Positions 1-8,889 of a DNA stretch of 52,771 nucleotides are shown here, piece after piece. A model generated the notes under the pieces. It ran no database searches. It saw nothing but the letters and a program-made list of their open reading frames with translations, and was not told the DNA's origin. Position 1 is the stretch's first letter; each line of letters starts with the position of its first letter. The position numbers were made by a program, and so were the translations under genes. The stretch covers positions 1 through 52,771 of the forward strand of contig NZ_AUFR01000020.1 of NCBI RefSeq assembly GCF_000426605.1. Direction: 5' to 3'. The DNA comes from Propionibacterium acidifaciens DSM 21887 (lineage in GTDB: Bacteria; Actinomycetota; Actinomycetes; Propionibacteriales; Propionibacteriaceae).

Positions 1-216
1 CCCGCGCTGACGAGCCGCGGCTTCTCCCCCGACGACATGGACAAGGTCGCCGGGCTCATCTGCGAGGCCCTGACGGGCACCAGGCCGGCGACCACGAGCG
101 CGGGCGCGCCCGGCAAGGCCAAGTACGACATGGCCGACGGCCTGGCCGCGCGCGTCCACGCCGAGGCCGATGAGCTGCTCGGCGCCAACCCGCTGTACCC
201 GGGCCTGGAGCTGTGA
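1..216 (+). CDS. glyA: Serine hydroxymethyltransferase, C-terminal fragment
   Basis: This is the last 71 codons of a gene that begins outside the window. Frame 1 is open from base 1 to TGA at 214-216. The segment reads LTSRGFSPDDMDKVAGLI near its start, which is the typical C-terminal region of serine hydroxymethyltransferase. That PLP enzyme interconverts serine and glycine and charges tetrahydrofolate with a one-carbon unit in the cytosol. The C-terminus NPLYPGLEL fits the longer actinobacterial form of the enzyme. No catalytic residues lie in this fragment, so the call rests on the C-terminal family signature alone. The next gene starts 209 bases downstream with its own leader. Confidence 0.8.
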   Translation, partial: PALTSRGFSPDDMDKVAGLICEALTGTRPATTSAGAPGKAKYDMADGLAARVHAEADELLGANPLYPGLEL

Positions 217-425
217 GCCCGGCCCCGTCGCACCGAGGCGATCGGCCCGCCGGGGCGGGTGACGGGCGGCAGGGGCGGGTGACGGACCCGCGTGCCGCCG
301 GGCCCGGGGCGAGGATGCGCGGGGCGCACACAGTGCGGACCGGCCCCGCGCCGCGCCCCGCTGAGGGATAAAGTCGTTCTGACAGGCGCGAAGAGGCGCC
401 CGGCGCACACCTCACGGAGATCCCC

Positions 426-1745
426 ATGATCTGGATTCATCTCGTCATCCTGCTCGTCTTCCTGTTCGCGGGATCGCGGCTGGGCGGCGTCGGCGTCGGC
501 CTGGCGGGCGGCGCGGGCACCCTCGTCCTCATCGCCACCGGGCTGTCCACCGACGTCGACAAGGACGTGCCGTGGACGGTGATCGGCATCATCATGCCCG
601 TCATCTGCACCATCGCAGCCCTCCAGGCCGCCGGGGCGATGGACCATCTCGTCCACCTCACCGAGGTGATGCTGCGCAGGCATCCGAAGTACATCACCTA
701 CCTGGCGCCCCTGTCGACCTTCCTCCTGTCGCTGCTGTGCGGCACGGGACACACCGCCTACTCGGTGCTGCCGGTCATCATCGAGGTCTCCAAGGAGAAC
801 AGGATCCGGCCCTCCCGGCCCCTGTCGATCGCCGTCGTCGCCTCGCAGATCGCCGTCGCCTCCTCACCGATCTCGGCCACCACGGCGGCCCTGCTCACCT
901 CGGTCGAGAAGATCGGCGTCGGCTACCTCCAGATCCTCGCGATCACGATCCCCACGACCTTCCTCGGCTGCGTCGCCGGCGCCGTCGTCGCCTCGCGCCA
1001 GGGCTGCGAGCTCGAGGACGACCCGGTGTACAAGGAGCGCGAGGCCAAGGGGCTGGTCTCCCACAGCTCCGCCTCGACGCTGGGCGCCGACTACCGGCCC
1101 GCCAAGGGCGCCATCTCCAGCCTGTGGATCTTCCTCGCCGCGGTGCTGCTCATCATCGTCTACGCGACGATCAGCTCCAAGCAGCTGGGCATCATGAGCG
1201 ACCCGCCGATGGACGCGACCTCCGCCATCATGCTCATCATGCTCACCTGCGCCGCCGTGATCTGCCTCGTCTCCCGCCACCAGGTGGCGCAGATCACCAC
1301 GGAGCCCACCTTCCGCGCCGGCATGAGCGCCGCCATCTGCATCATGGGCGTCGCCTGGATGGGCAACGTCTTTTTCCACACCTACCAGGACACGATCGTC
1401 AACGCCACCGGCGACGCCCTCCACGCGGTGCCATGGCTGTTCGCCGTGGTGCTCTACTTCGCCTCGCCGATCCTGTTCTCGCACGCCGCGACGACGAAGG
1501 TCTTCATGCCGATGGCCGTGTCCATCGGGCTCGGCGCGACGACGATCCTGGCCTGCTACCCGGCCGTGGCCAACTACTACCTGCTGCCGAACTACCCGAC
1601 CACGGTCGCCGCCATCGAGATGGACGACACCGGCTCGACGAGGGTCGGCAAATTCGTGCTGAACCACCCGTTCGTCGTGCCGGGAACCGTGTCGATCGCC
1701 GTCATCGTGGCACTCGGCTTCCTGTGGGCGCCCATCATCCTGTGA
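426..1745 (+). CDS. Dcu-type anaerobic C4-dicarboxylate transporter
   Basis: Membrane carrier of 439 residues with about ten to twelve hydrophobic segments. The N-terminal half follows the DcuA/DcuB family closely: GSRLGGVGVGLAGG near residue 20, LRRHPKYITYLAPLSTF near 85-100, LLCGTGHTAYSVLPVI near 105-120, and SQIAVASSPISATTAALL near 140. Family members exchange fumarate, malate or aspartate for succinate during anaerobic fumarate respiration. That suits a propionate former that excretes succinate. The GTGHTAYSVLP segment is closer to DcuB than DcuA, but the subtype is not certain. The ATG follows an ACGGAGA ribosome site. The length is normal and the gene is intact. Confidence 0.9.
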   Translation: MIWIHLVILLVFLFAGSRLGGVGVGLAGGAGTLVLIATGLSTDVDKDVPWTVIGIIMPVICTIAALQAAGAMDHLVHLTEVMLRRHPKYITYLAPLSTFLLSLLCGTGHTAYSVLPVIIEVSKENRIRPSRPLSIAVVASQIAVASSPISATTAALLTSVEKIGVGYLQILAITIPTTFLGCVAGAVVASRQGCELEDDPVYKEREAKGLVSHSSASTLGADYRPAKGAISSLWIFLAAVLLIIVYATISSKQLGIMSDPPMDATSAIMLIMLTCAAVICLVSRHQVAQITTEPTFRAGMSAAICIMGVAWMGNVFFHTYQDTIVNATGDALHAVPWLFAVVLYFASPILFSHAATTKVFMPMAVSIGLGATTILACYPAVANYYLLPNYPTTVAAIEMDDTGSTRVGKFVLNHPFVVPGTVSIAVIVALGFLWAPIIL

Positions 1746-2178
1746 CCGGCCCGGACCACGGGACCGAGGACGGCCCCGCGCGGGTCTGCACCTCGCCGTG
1801 TTCAACCTCGTTGACCCCGCGCGCAACCGGGGACGGCCCCCGCTCGGGTCGGCACCTCGCCCGGTCGTGCGAACTGCCCGGCCCGGCTCGAACGGCCCCG
1901 CAGGCCATGCCGAGCAGGGACGCCCACGTCCAGTGGACGCCATCCGGCGCCATGCCCAGCAGACGGCGCCCGCGCGTGACGGGGCGGACCTCGCCGCGGC
2001 GCGCCGCGAGGCGGTCCACGCCGGCGACCAGGCGCGGGGCCAGGGCCGCGACGCCGATGCCCACACCCTGCTCGAGCATCCCGGAGCCGCTGCGGAGACG
2101 ACCTCCCCCACGCCCCTCCGACGACGCGCCGCACGTTGTCAGACCGTCCGTCCGATCCTCGCCGAAAGGCCGCATGCC
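1746..2178. other. Intergenic stretch with relic sequence
   Basis: No intact gene is visible over these 433 bases. The main content is an inverted partial copy of the downstream VanZ-like gene (listed separately, 1891-2067). Just before it, two imperfect direct repeats lie about 65 bases apart (starting near 1767 and 1833). Each contains GGACGGCCCC followed by a GCACCTCGCC block. No promoter or RNA gene was recognised. Confidence 0.5.
1891..2067 (-). pseudogene. Inverted partial copy of the VanZ-like gene
   Basis: Read on the minus strand, this segment encodes VGIGVAALAPRLVAG, then RPVTRGRRLLGMAPDGV, then WASLLGMACGAV. The intact gene at 2993-4114 encodes VGIGIAALTPRLVAS, RPVTRGRRLLGMALDGL and WAALLGMACGAV. 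The match covers about 59 codons of the junction between the VanZ domain and the following membrane domain. Identity is high but not complete, and the copy is in opposite orientation about 1.4 kb away. Neither end has a start or a continuing gene, so it is a fragment of a paralogue or of an old inverted duplication. Confidence 0.8.
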
Positions 2179-2802
2179 ATGACGCCCGGATTCCGCCCCC
2201 CTCGCAGACGACGAGACAGCGCTGCTCGAACGAGCGGCTCTGGACGACCTCAACTGGTGCGGGGAGCGGTTCACCGTCCCCGACCTCCACGCCAACGCCG
2301 GCTTCGCCCACTACACGACCGTCGACCCGGCCCGGGGCGACTTCGGAGTCGTCGCGACGGTCGATGATGCGCCCGTGGGGGTCGTCCGGGCGGTCCTCCT
2401 GCCCGGCGGCCGGGGTACGGCTTCGTCGACGACGCGACCCCCCCCCCCCCCGAGGTCAGCGTGTGGGTCGACGCGCCCTTCCGGGGCCGGGGGATCGGGC
2501 GGCGGCTGACACGGCAGATGATCGGCGAGGCGCGCGAGCGAGGCCCCGCCTCGCTCTCACTGTCGGTGGAGCAGGGCAATCGGGCCGAACGCCCCTACTC
2601 CTCCGAGGGCTTCGTCCCGGTCGACGGCCGGGAGGACGCCGGAGTCATGGTCCTGGGACCGGCCCGCCGGCCGCACCGACCGGGGACGCCGGCCACGAGC
2701 ATGCGATGGACGGCCGGTTCCCGCAGGTCGGGTGGAACCGGAGCGCTCCACGACTTCCGTGCGCTGCGAGGCCAGTCCGCGACACCGATGGACAGGCCAT
2801 GA
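2179..2802 (+). pseudogene. GNAT N-acetyltransferase, frameshifted
   Basis: A GNAT-family acetyltransferase can be read only by switching frames. From ATG 2179 the frame must change in the C6 run at 2195-2200 to reach ADDETALLERAALDDLNW and FGVVATVDDAPVGVVRAVLL. It must change again between about 2405 and 2418 to reach GYGFVDDAT. The frame is then open through the C14 tract into EVSVWVDAPFRGRGIGRRL, the acetyl-CoA binding motif A (R-G-R-G-I-G). The end of the domain is near GVMVLGP at about 2665, and the tail to 2802 looks unrelated. Two independent shifts argue for a dead gene. Both lie in GC-rich runs, so sequencing error or slipped-strand variation cannot be excluded. No substrate can be inferred. 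Confidence 0.75.
2438..2451 (+). repeat. C14 homopolymer inside the GNAT gene
   Basis: Fourteen consecutive C residues lie inside the acetyltransferase reading frame. At this length the tract reads as four proline codons plus part of a threonine codon, and the frames on either side agree. A gain or loss of one base would remove the acetyl-CoA binding half of the protein. Tracts this long are prone to replication slippage. Confidence 0.95.
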
Positions 2803-2845
2803 CCAGGGGTTGCTTGCGCCGCTGAGCCCCCTGCGGACAGGCCTC
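2740..2845 (-). repeat. Dispersed repeat, copy A
   Basis: On the minus strand this begins GAGGCCTGTCCGCAGGGG (from 2845 downward) and continues for roughly 95 bases with clear similarity to the plus strand at 37062-37155. Shared blocks include TGTCGCGG, a GGCCTCGC block and GTCATG at matching spacing. It sits between the GNAT relic and the VanZ-like gene. No open frame in it is convincing. Confidence 0.55.
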
Positions 2846-2992
2846 CACGGCCCCATGGGGATGGATCGGCCGGTGAGCGGCGGGCGGCGGGGTGCCCGTG
2901 GACCCGCCCGGGATCGCGTGGCAGACTCGTCCACCGTCGTCTCCGCCCCGCGAGGGATGCCCGATGACGAGGCGGGACGATGGAATCGAGTC

Positions 2993-4114
2993 ATGGTGAA
3001 CCAAGCGATCCTGTCCGTGGTCATCGGCGGCGCCCTGTCCCTCGCGCTGTCGGCGCCCCTGGTCATCCACCAGTACCGCCGCTTCGGTCGCTTCTCGGCC
3101 GGCCGGGCGGCCTGGTCCGTCGGCGCCGTCGTCTACCTCACGGCGCTCATCGCCTACACCCTCTTCCCGCTGCCCGACATGTCGGCCGAGTACTGCGCGC
3201 ACCGCCCGCACGAGTTCCTGCTCGACCCGACGGCCTACTTCTCCGACATGGCCCGGCACTTGGCGGGCCAGCCGCTCCAGACGGCCCTGGCCAGCTGGGA
3301 CGTGCGCCAGATGGTCCTCAACGTGGCGCTGTTCGCGCCCCTGGGCCTCCTCTGCGGCGACTTCCTGGAATGGGGCGCCCTGCGCAGCCTCGCGACCGGC
3401 TTCGGCGTCTCGCTGGCCATCGAGCTCACCCAGTACACCGGCAACTGGGGCCTCGCGCCCTGCCAGTACCGGGTGGCCGACATCAACGATCTCATCACCA
3501 ACACGGTCGGCACCGGCGTGGGCATCGGCATCGCGGCCCTGACCCCGCGCCTGGTCGCAAGCGCCGACCACCTCGCGGCGCACCGCGGCGAGGCCCGCCC
3601 CGTCACGCGCGGGCGCCGTCTGCTGGGCATGGCGCTGGACGGCCTCTACTGGACGTGGGCGGCCCTGCTCGGCATGGCCTGCGGGGCCGTCGCCTGGACG
3701 GGCGTGCACGGCCTGCCGATGAACACCCGCCTCGTCCACCCGGAGCAGGTCGTGCCCTGGGGTCTCGTCGGGGCGATGGCGGCCGAGCTCGGCGTCATCG
3801 TCGTCCCCGCGCTGGTCGGCAGCGGCGCCTCGCTCGGCCAGCGCACCGTCTACCTCCGTCCTGCGCCCGCGGCCCGTCCGCGGCTGGTCGCCCGCGCCAT
3901 GGCGGTCGGCGGCCTCCAGTGCCTGCTGACGGTGCCGCTGCCCGCGCTGGCGTGCCTGTGGGCGACGGCCGCGGTCGTCGCCGCCCTCGTCGACGTCCGC
4001 GGCATGAGCGGCCTGCTCACCGGCTGCCGTTTCGTCGACGCCCGGGTCGGCACGACCGAGCAGGGCCCCGCCGCCGAGCCGGCCGCCGAGCCCGCCGGCG
4101 CGGGCGGACGGTGA
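2993..4114 (+). CDS. VanZ-like / RDD-like membrane protein
   Basis: Protein of 373 residues with two membrane modules. Residues 1 to about 180 match the VanZ-like family: a hydrophobic N-terminus, TALIAYTLFPLP near residue 45, DVRQMVLNVALFAPLG near 105, LAIELTQYTG near 140 and RVADINDLITNTVGTGVG near 165. The second half has four more hydrophobic segments and ends with GMSGLLTGCRFVDAR, which resembles RDD-family proteins. VanZ homologues are linked to glycopeptide or lipoglycopeptide tolerance, but the function here is unknown. ATG 2993 begins MVNQAILSVVIGG. An in-frame ATG at 2957 is the alternative. The start of the large open frame at 2732 is a shadow. The Ala/Glu/Pro-rich C-terminus is probably disordered. 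Confidence 0.8.
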   Translation: MVNQAILSVVIGGALSLALSAPLVIHQYRRFGRFSAGRAAWSVGAVVYLTALIAYTLFPLPDMSAEYCAHRPHEFLLDPTAYFSDMARHLAGQPLQTALASWDVRQMVLNVALFAPLGLLCGDFLEWGALRSLATGFGVSLAIELTQYTGNWGLAPCQYRVADINDLITNTVGTGVGIGIAALTPRLVASADHLAAHRGEARPVTRGRRLLGMALDGLYWTWAALLGMACGAVAWTGVHGLPMNTRLVHPEQVVPWGLVGAMAAELGVIVVPALVGSGASLGQRTVYLRPAPAARPRLVARAMAVGGLQCLLTVPLPALACLWATAAVVAALVDVRGMSGLLTGCRFVDARVGTTEQGPAAEPAAEPAGAGGR

Positions 4115-4173
4115 CGGCCCCGCGGGGAGAGGCGCCCCTGGCCGGTGACGCCCGGCTCGACGGCCGGGATCGC

Positions 4174-5946
4174 TCAGCCCCGCGAGTAGAGGCGCCCCTG
4201 CATCGTCGTGACGAAGTTGCGCAGCGAATCGGGCAGGTCGGACAGGTTCCAGTCCTCGGGCGCGCGGTACCAGGACAGGTCCTCCGGGTCGGGCACGCCG
4301 GGGTCGTCATCGGCCGCGGCGAGCGCGTCGAGCCAGCGGCCGAAGCCGCCCAGGACGACCGCGTACGGCAGCACCGAGGAGATCTGGTCGTAGGCGTCCT
4401 GCTTGGCGAACGAGTCGGTGGGCTCGGTGGTGAGCTCCATGGCCAGCAGCTCCAGCCCCCGGACCACCCGGACGCCGGCCAGCGTGCGGCGCGGCATCCT
4501 CTGGGCGGTGTAGATGAGGCCGAGGCTCACGATGGTCAGCGACAGGCCCAGCAGGCCGAAGGTGGTGAGGGCCGCGAGCAGGACAGTGGCGGCGAGGGAC
4601 AGGACGAGCATGACCCAGCCGGCGATGCCCCAGCGGCTCCGGGCCGCGTCGGGCCGGCCGGAGAACCAGCCCTTCGCGACGACGTCGTCGTAGAGGTCGT
4701 CCTGGATGGCGTGGACGACCGAGCCCATCGCGGGGGCGAGCTCGGAGACGCGGATGGCGGCGGCGTCCTCGGTGACGAGGACGTCGAGCAGTTTCCGCTC
4801 GTAGGGCCGCAGCTCGTCGGGGCCCGACGACTCGCCGGAGGGGCTGGTGCGCTCGAGCAGCCAGTCGGTGGGCCTGTTGGGGCCCTCGTCGGGCAGCTGG
4901 GTGATGCGCAGGTGGCCGCGGATGGCCAGGTCGAGGACGCTGGCGGTGAGGTCGACCGGGTCGACGTGCTCGTCGACGACCGTGCCGATCTCGCCGGGTC
5001 GCACGTCCTCCTCGAGCGAGAAGCGCACCTGGCCGGCGGCGACCGGCTTCCAGCGGGCGACGACGGAGGTCGCATTGGTGGCGTTCACCTGGTCGCGGCC
5101 GAGCCGGCGGTGCAGGCCCCACAGGAGGGCGGCGCCCAGCACGAGGGCGCCCAGGCCGACGACGAGCTGGAGCGGGCGCACGGTGAAGGCGCGGTCGAGG
5201 CTCCAGCGCTGCGCGAGGACCTGGTCGGGCGAGACGGCCGAGGCCGGCACCTTGACGGTGAGCTCGAGGACCTGGCCGGCACCGAGGGCGCCGTGGGTGA
5301 AGACCGGCCACGGGTTCTCGGCCGTGCCGCCCCGGACGCTGGCGCAGCTGGTGAGCGCGGCGGGGGCGCCGGCCTCGCAGTCGACGTCGGCGAGCGCGGC
5401 GGGCGTGTCGGAGTCGACGGTGAACCTGCCGTTGACCTCGCCGACGCCGATGGACAGGCCCTGGACCATGCGCCACTGGACGGTGGTGAGGGTGTCGGCG
5501 CCCTTGACCTCGGCGCCGGCCAGGGAGGCTCCCCGCACCGTGTAGGCGACGGTGATGCGGTCGCCGCTCGCCTGCGAGGCGTCGACCGTGATCACCCGGT
5601 AGTCGCCGTCGTCGGCGCCGGAGACGCCCACCCGGGAGCCGCCCGCGTCGACGGTGACGTCGGTGATCTCGTAGGAGTAGACGGTGTCGTTGAGGCCGTC
5701 GCGGGTGGTGGCCAGGCGCTGGGTGAGCTGATCGGGCAGCGCGCCGTCGTCGAAGACGAACTCCTCGGTGACCCGCAGCGAGCCGTCGCCGGAGACGACG
5801 GCGGAGACGTCGAGCGAGGAGGCCCGGTCGTCGGCCCGCGCCGTGCCGGGCACGAGCGGGCCGAGCCCGGCGAGGACCGCGGCGAGCGCGGCCGCCGCAC
5901 CGCGCCGCACGGAGCGCGCGACGCGGGCGTTGCGGTTGTGAGCCAT
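4174..5946 (-). CDS. DUF2207 family membrane protein
   Basis: Protein of 590 residues. A cleavable signal is likely: residues 14-40 are basic and then hydrophobic, ending PGTARADD. Residues about 41-250 form an extracytoplasmic domain with the DUF2207 pattern (SLDVSAVVSGDGSLRVTEEF near the start and YSYEITDVTVD further on). A membrane segment follows near 270 (LVVGLGALVLGAALLWG). A cytoplasmic region is interrupted by two adjacent hydrophobic segments near residues 440-480. The C-terminal part contains SSVLPYAVVLGGFGRWLDAL, which is characteristic of this family. Its role is unknown, though related proteins are common in actinobacteria. The ATG is preceded by GAAAGGTG at normal spacing. It converges with the VanZ-like gene with 59 bases between the stops. 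Confidence 0.85.
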   Translation of the reverse strand: MAHNRNARVARSVRRGAAAALAAVLAGLGPLVPGTARADDRASSLDVSAVVSGDGSLRVTEEFVFDDGALPDQLTQRLATTRDGLNDTVYSYEITDVTVDAGGSRVGVSGADDGDYRVITVDASQASGDRITVAYTVRGASLAGAEVKGADTLTTVQWRMVQGLSIGVGEVNGRFTVDSDTPAALADVDCEAGAPAALTSCASVRGGTAENPWPVFTHGALGAGQVLELTVKVPASAVSPDQVLAQRWSLDRAFTVRPLQLVVGLGALVLGAALLWGLHRRLGRDQVNATNATSVVARWKPVAAGQVRFSLEEDVRPGEIGTVVDEHVDPVDLTASVLDLAIRGHLRITQLPDEGPNRPTDWLLERTSPSGESSGPDELRPYERKLLDVLVTEDAAAIRVSELAPAMGSVVHAIQDDLYDDVVAKGWFSGRPDAARSRWGIAGWVMLVLSLAATVLLAALTTFGLLGLSLTIVSLGLIYTAQRMPRRTLAGVRVVRGLELLAMELTTEPTDSFAKQDAYDQISSVLPYAVVLGGFGRWLDALAAADDDPGVPDPEDLSWYRAPEDWNLSDLPDSLRNFVTTMQGRLYSRG

Positions 5947-6145
5947 GGGGGCACCTTTCTGCTCCGCCGATCCGTTCGGCGCTGCGTGGACGACCCGGCG
6001 CGCGGGTGCGGGACGGGCCGGGGGCGCCGCCCGGGACGGCGGGGAGCCCCGTGGAAAAACTATCCCACGGCGGGGCCGGCGCCGGGAGGAGCACGGCGGG
6101 AGGCCCCGGGGGCCGAGGCCCGGCGCCCGGCCGGCGGGCGTCCGT

Positions 6146-6159
6146 TAGTCTGTGGCCTG
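6146..6159 (+). promoter_or_regulatory. -10 box and likely leaderless start
   Basis: TAGTCT at 6146-6151 lies seven bases before the GTG start at 6159. That places the expected transcription start on the G of the start codon. No ribosome site precedes the GTG, so a leaderless message is likely. Confidence 0.5.
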
Positions 6160-7289
6160 TGAGTCAATGGGGTCAGCCGAACCAGCAGTGGCCGGGCCAG
6201 TCCTGGCCCGCACCGTCCGGACGCGCGGGCTACGGCCAGTGGCCCGGCCAGGACGGCCGGTTCGGCCAGCAGGCGGGGCCCTTCGGCTACGCGGCGCAGC
6301 AGGGCGGACCGTTCCCGCAGTACGGCGGCGCGCCCGTCCCGCCGAGGCGTCGTCGGCCGAGCCCGTTGAAGTTCCTCGCCGCGCTGTTCGGCACCTTCAC
6401 CATCATGGTGCTCGCCTACGTCCTCCTGAGCTACGGCGGCAACGGCTCGAGCTCCGACGGCTCCAGCGGCTCGCACAACGGCAGCTACGCCAACGAGGAC
6501 TACGAGGTGCCCCCCGCCGACACGAGCCCGTCCGAGATCCCCCAGCCCGAGACCTATTCGGAGGCCACGCAGTGGATGGAGGACAACCCCGTCTACGGCG
6601 CCTCGGTCGCCGAGCCGGTGCGCTGCGACCTGGATGCGCTCGACATGTCCACCGCGACCGATGCGCAGCTCGAGGACCACCTCAACGAGCTCACCGCCTG
6701 CCTCATGCGGGTGTGGGGCCCCACCCTCCGGGACGCCGGCTACGAGGCCGTCCGCCCGACCGTCACCGTCTACGACAGCGAGATCTCGACCCCGTGCGGC
6801 GACATGCCGATGGGCAACGCCGCCTACTGCATGGTCGACCAGCAGGTCTACTACGCCACCGACCTGGCCGAGGTCGTGCCCGACGAGCTGAGCGGCGTGC
6901 CGTACACCGCCGACGCCGTGATGGCCCACGAGTTCGGCCACGCCGTCCAGGCCCGCACCGGCATCCTCTACTCGGAGAAGGCGTGGGAGTCGAGAGTGGG
7001 CTCGTCCCAGGCCGACGAGTTCAGCCGGCGCACCGAGGTGCAGGCCGACTGCTTCGCCGGCGAGTTCATCGGCTCGGTCTCCGAGTCGCTCGCCCTCACG
7101 CCCTCCGACACCGACGGCCTCTCGCAGATGTTCTACGCCTTCGGAGACGACGTCCTCACCGGCGACAGCTCCTACAGGGGCAGCCACGGGCACGGCACGA
7201 ACCGTCGGGAGTGGTTCCAGGACGGCCTGGACGACCGCTCGCTCGCCACCTGCAACGCGTTCACCGCGGCCGACTCGCGAGTGAGGTGA
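6159..7289 (+). CDS. Neutral zinc metallopeptidase (YpfJ-like family)
   Basis: Protein of 376 residues. The first 70 are Gln/Gly/Pro-rich and probably cytosolic. One membrane segment follows (FLAALFGTFTIMVLAYVLLS, about 70-90), so the catalytic part is predicted outside the cell. The zinc site is HEFGH at residues 257-261, with the downstream Glu in EVQADCFAGEF as probable third ligand. Both fit the putative neutral zinc metallopeptidase family. Four Cys in the outer domain may form disulfides. Substrates of the family are poorly known. GTG 6159 is chosen because the promoter-like TAGTCT sits just upstream and the sequence MSQWGQPNQQWPGQ is typical of such N-termini. The larger open frame upstream overlaps the divergent DUF2207 promoter region. 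Confidence 0.88.
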   Translation: MSQWGQPNQQWPGQSWPAPSGRAGYGQWPGQDGRFGQQAGPFGYAAQQGGPFPQYGGAPVPPRRRRPSPLKFLAALFGTFTIMVLAYVLLSYGGNGSSSDGSSGSHNGSYANEDYEVPPADTSPSEIPQPETYSEATQWMEDNPVYGASVAEPVRCDLDALDMSTATDAQLEDHLNELTACLMRVWGPTLRDAGYEAVRPTVTVYDSEISTPCGDMPMGNAAYCMVDQQVYYATDLAEVVPDELSGVPYTADAVMAHEFGHAVQARTGILYSEKAWESRVGSSQADEFSRRTEVQADCFAGEFIGSVSESLALTPSDTDGLSQMFYAFGDDVLTGDSSYRGSHGHGTNRREWFQDGLDDRSLATCNAFTAADSRVR

Positions 7290-7457
7290 GCCCGGGCCGG
7301 GGTCGTTCGCGCGGGCGGTGGAGCACGGGAGCACCGACGCGGCGGACTGCGCGGAAGGGCCCCGAGCATCGCGGGCGAACGAGGGGCGACGGGCCCGCTC
7401 CCGCCGGGCCATCAGGGCCGGCCGGGCCGGATCGCCGCGCCGGACGGGCCGGACCGC

Positions 7458-7955
7458 TCACTCCCGCTGCGCACGGACGATGAGCGCGGTCGCGACGGCG
7501 GCGACGCCCTCGCCGCGACCGAGCGCGCCGAGGCGGTCGGTCGTCGTCGCCGAGACCGACACCGGGGCGCCGAGGGCCTCCGAGAGCACCCACTCGGCCT
7601 CGGCGCGGCGGGCCGTCATGCGGGGGTGCTGTCCGATGACCTGCACGCCGGCGTTCACCGGGCGCCAGCCCGCCGACGCCAGGCGGCGGGCGGTCTCCGC
7701 GAGGAACGAGACGCCACTCGCGCCGGACCACCGGGGTTCCCGGGTTCCGTAGTTGGAGCCCATGTCGCCCAGCCCGGCGGCGCCCAGCAGCGCATCGCAC
7801 AGGGCGTGGGCGGCGACGTCGCCGTCCGAGTGGCCGGCCAGGCCGACGGGCTCGTCGGGGAAGTGCAGCCCGGCGCAGTGCATCTCGACGCCCTCGCGCA
7901 GGGCGTGCACGTCGGTGCCGATGCCGGTGCGGAGGCCGGACGGGTCGATGGTCAT
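7458..7955 (-). CDS. ispF: 2-C-methyl-D-erythritol 2,4-cyclodiphosphate synthase
   Basis: Protein of 165 residues. It cyclises CDP-methylerythritol 2-phosphate in the MEP isoprenoid pathway. The metal site is visible: GTDVHAL near residue 15 supplies Asp and His, and [26 protein letters not shown] near residues 45-70 carries the third ligand and the core family signature. [16 protein letters not shown] near the C-terminus is also typical. ATG 7955 is chosen over the longer frame because it begins [13 protein letters not shown] and follows an AGGAGG-like site. The partner ispD lies about 5.5 kb away at 13448-14287, separated by carD, a two-component system, phoU and a broken gene. CarD and IspD/IspF genes are commonly adjacent in actinobacteria. 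Confidence 0.95.
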   Translation of the reverse strand: MTIDPSGLRTGIGTDVHALREGVEMHCAGLHFPDEPVGLAGHSDGDVAAHALCDALLGAAGLGDMGSNYGTREPRWSGASGVSFLAETARRLASAGWRPVNAGVQVIGQHPRMTARRAEAEWVLSEALGAPVSVSATTTDRLGALGRGEGVAAVATALIVRAQRE

Positions 7956-8037
7956 GCGTCCTCCTGGCACAGGATGTCGTCGCGGCGCGCCCGGAGGCGG
8001 GCGCACGGTGCTCAGCGGCTCCGGTTCCCGACCTCGC

Positions 8038-8523
8038 TCAGGAGGCGAGAACCTCGTCGAGCATGACCTCGGCGCGCTCCTCCTCGACCTTCTCGGCCAG
8101 GGCGAGCTCGCTCACGAGGATCTGGCGGGCCTTGGCGAGCATGCGCTTCTCGCCCGCGGACAGGCCGCGATCCCTCTCGCGGCGCCACAGGTCGCGGACG
8201 ACCTCGGCGACCTTGAGGACGTTGCCGGAGTGGAGCTTCTCGACGTTGGCCTTGTAGCGGCGCGACCAGTTCGCGGGCTCCTCGACCTGCGGGGCGCGCA
8301 GCACCGAGAAGACCTTCTCGAGGCCCGCCTCGTCGACGACGTCGCGGACACCGACCAGGTCGAGGTTGTCGGCGGGGACGCGGACGACCAGGTCGCTCTG
8401 GCCGAGGATGCGCAGGACCAAGTAGAGCCGGTCCTCGCCCTTCACCGTGCGCGTCTCAGTGGACTCGACGACAGCCGCCCCGTGATTCGGGTACACGACG
8501 GTCTCACCGACTGCATAATCCAT
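8038..8523 (-). CDS. carD: CarD-family RNA polymerase-binding regulator
   Basis: Protein of 161 residues. CarD binds the RNA polymerase beta subunit and stabilises open complexes at many promoters, including rRNA promoters in mycobacteria. The N-terminal polymerase-interacting domain is clear ([10 protein letters not shown]-type start [15 protein letters not shown], then [20 protein letters not shown]). It is followed by the helical DNA-binding domain with the conserved tryptophan in [17 protein letters not shown]. The C-terminus is acidic. ATG 8521-8523 is the only start that begins at the family N-terminus, with AGGAGAGG upstream. A TAGAAT -10 box lies at 8549-8554 on the minus strand. It precedes ispF by 82 bases and could be co-transcribed with it. 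Confidence 0.95.
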   Translation of the reverse strand: MDYAVGETVVYPNHGAAVVESTETRTVKGEDRLYLVLRILGQSDLVVRVPADNLDLVGVRDVVDEAGLEKVFSVLRAPQVEEPANWSRRYKANVEKLHSGNVLKVAEVVRDLWRRERDRGLSAGEKRMLAKARQILVSELALAEKVEEERAEVMLDEVLAS

Positions 8524-8889
8524 GTGTACAACCCCTCTCCTGGGGATCATTCTACCACACCACGGAATTCTCGGTCCGGGAATGAATCCCCGGACCATTC
8601 GGAGCAATTCCTGGAATGCCGCGCCAGAGAAGGGCCGATGAATTCCATGAGGTTCGCCCACGGCGTGGGCGCACATGACCCCGATGAGGGGAGGCGCTCC
8701 TCGACGGGCCGTCCCGGGCCCGCTTCGACGAATTCATCGGGGAGATCCCCTCCGAGGGGCTTCCGCAGGAGGCCCGGCGGGAGACGCGATCCCTGGTCAG
8801 GCCTGATTCATCGAGGCTTATTCACAGCACGACAGGACGAAGACCTGACAAGGGGAGGCGCCCCTGCGGACGACTCCTGTGAATAAGCC
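8524..8889. other. Intergenic stretch between carD and the response regulator
   Basis: No gene is visible in these 366 bases. They hold the carD promoter, an 8-bp hairpin (GGTCCGGG at 8573-8580 with CCCGGACC at 8589-8596) and the MITE-like element at 8813-8891. The base composition near 8540-8600 is less GC-rich than the surroundings. Confidence 0.6.
8549..8554 (-). promoter_or_regulatory. Predicted -10 box of carD
   Basis: TAGAAT on the minus strand, 25 bases before the carD ATG, with the AGGAGAGG ribosome site between. No good -35 element is visible. This is acceptable in actinobacteria and is a CarD-type promoter feature. Confidence 0.45.

Noticed and set aside
2980-6162. Open frame of 1060 codons on the plus strand
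   Set aside because: It is antisense or out of frame to the VanZ-like and DUF2207 genes, is Arg/Gly/Ala-rich and has no family pattern. This is a GC-driven shadow.
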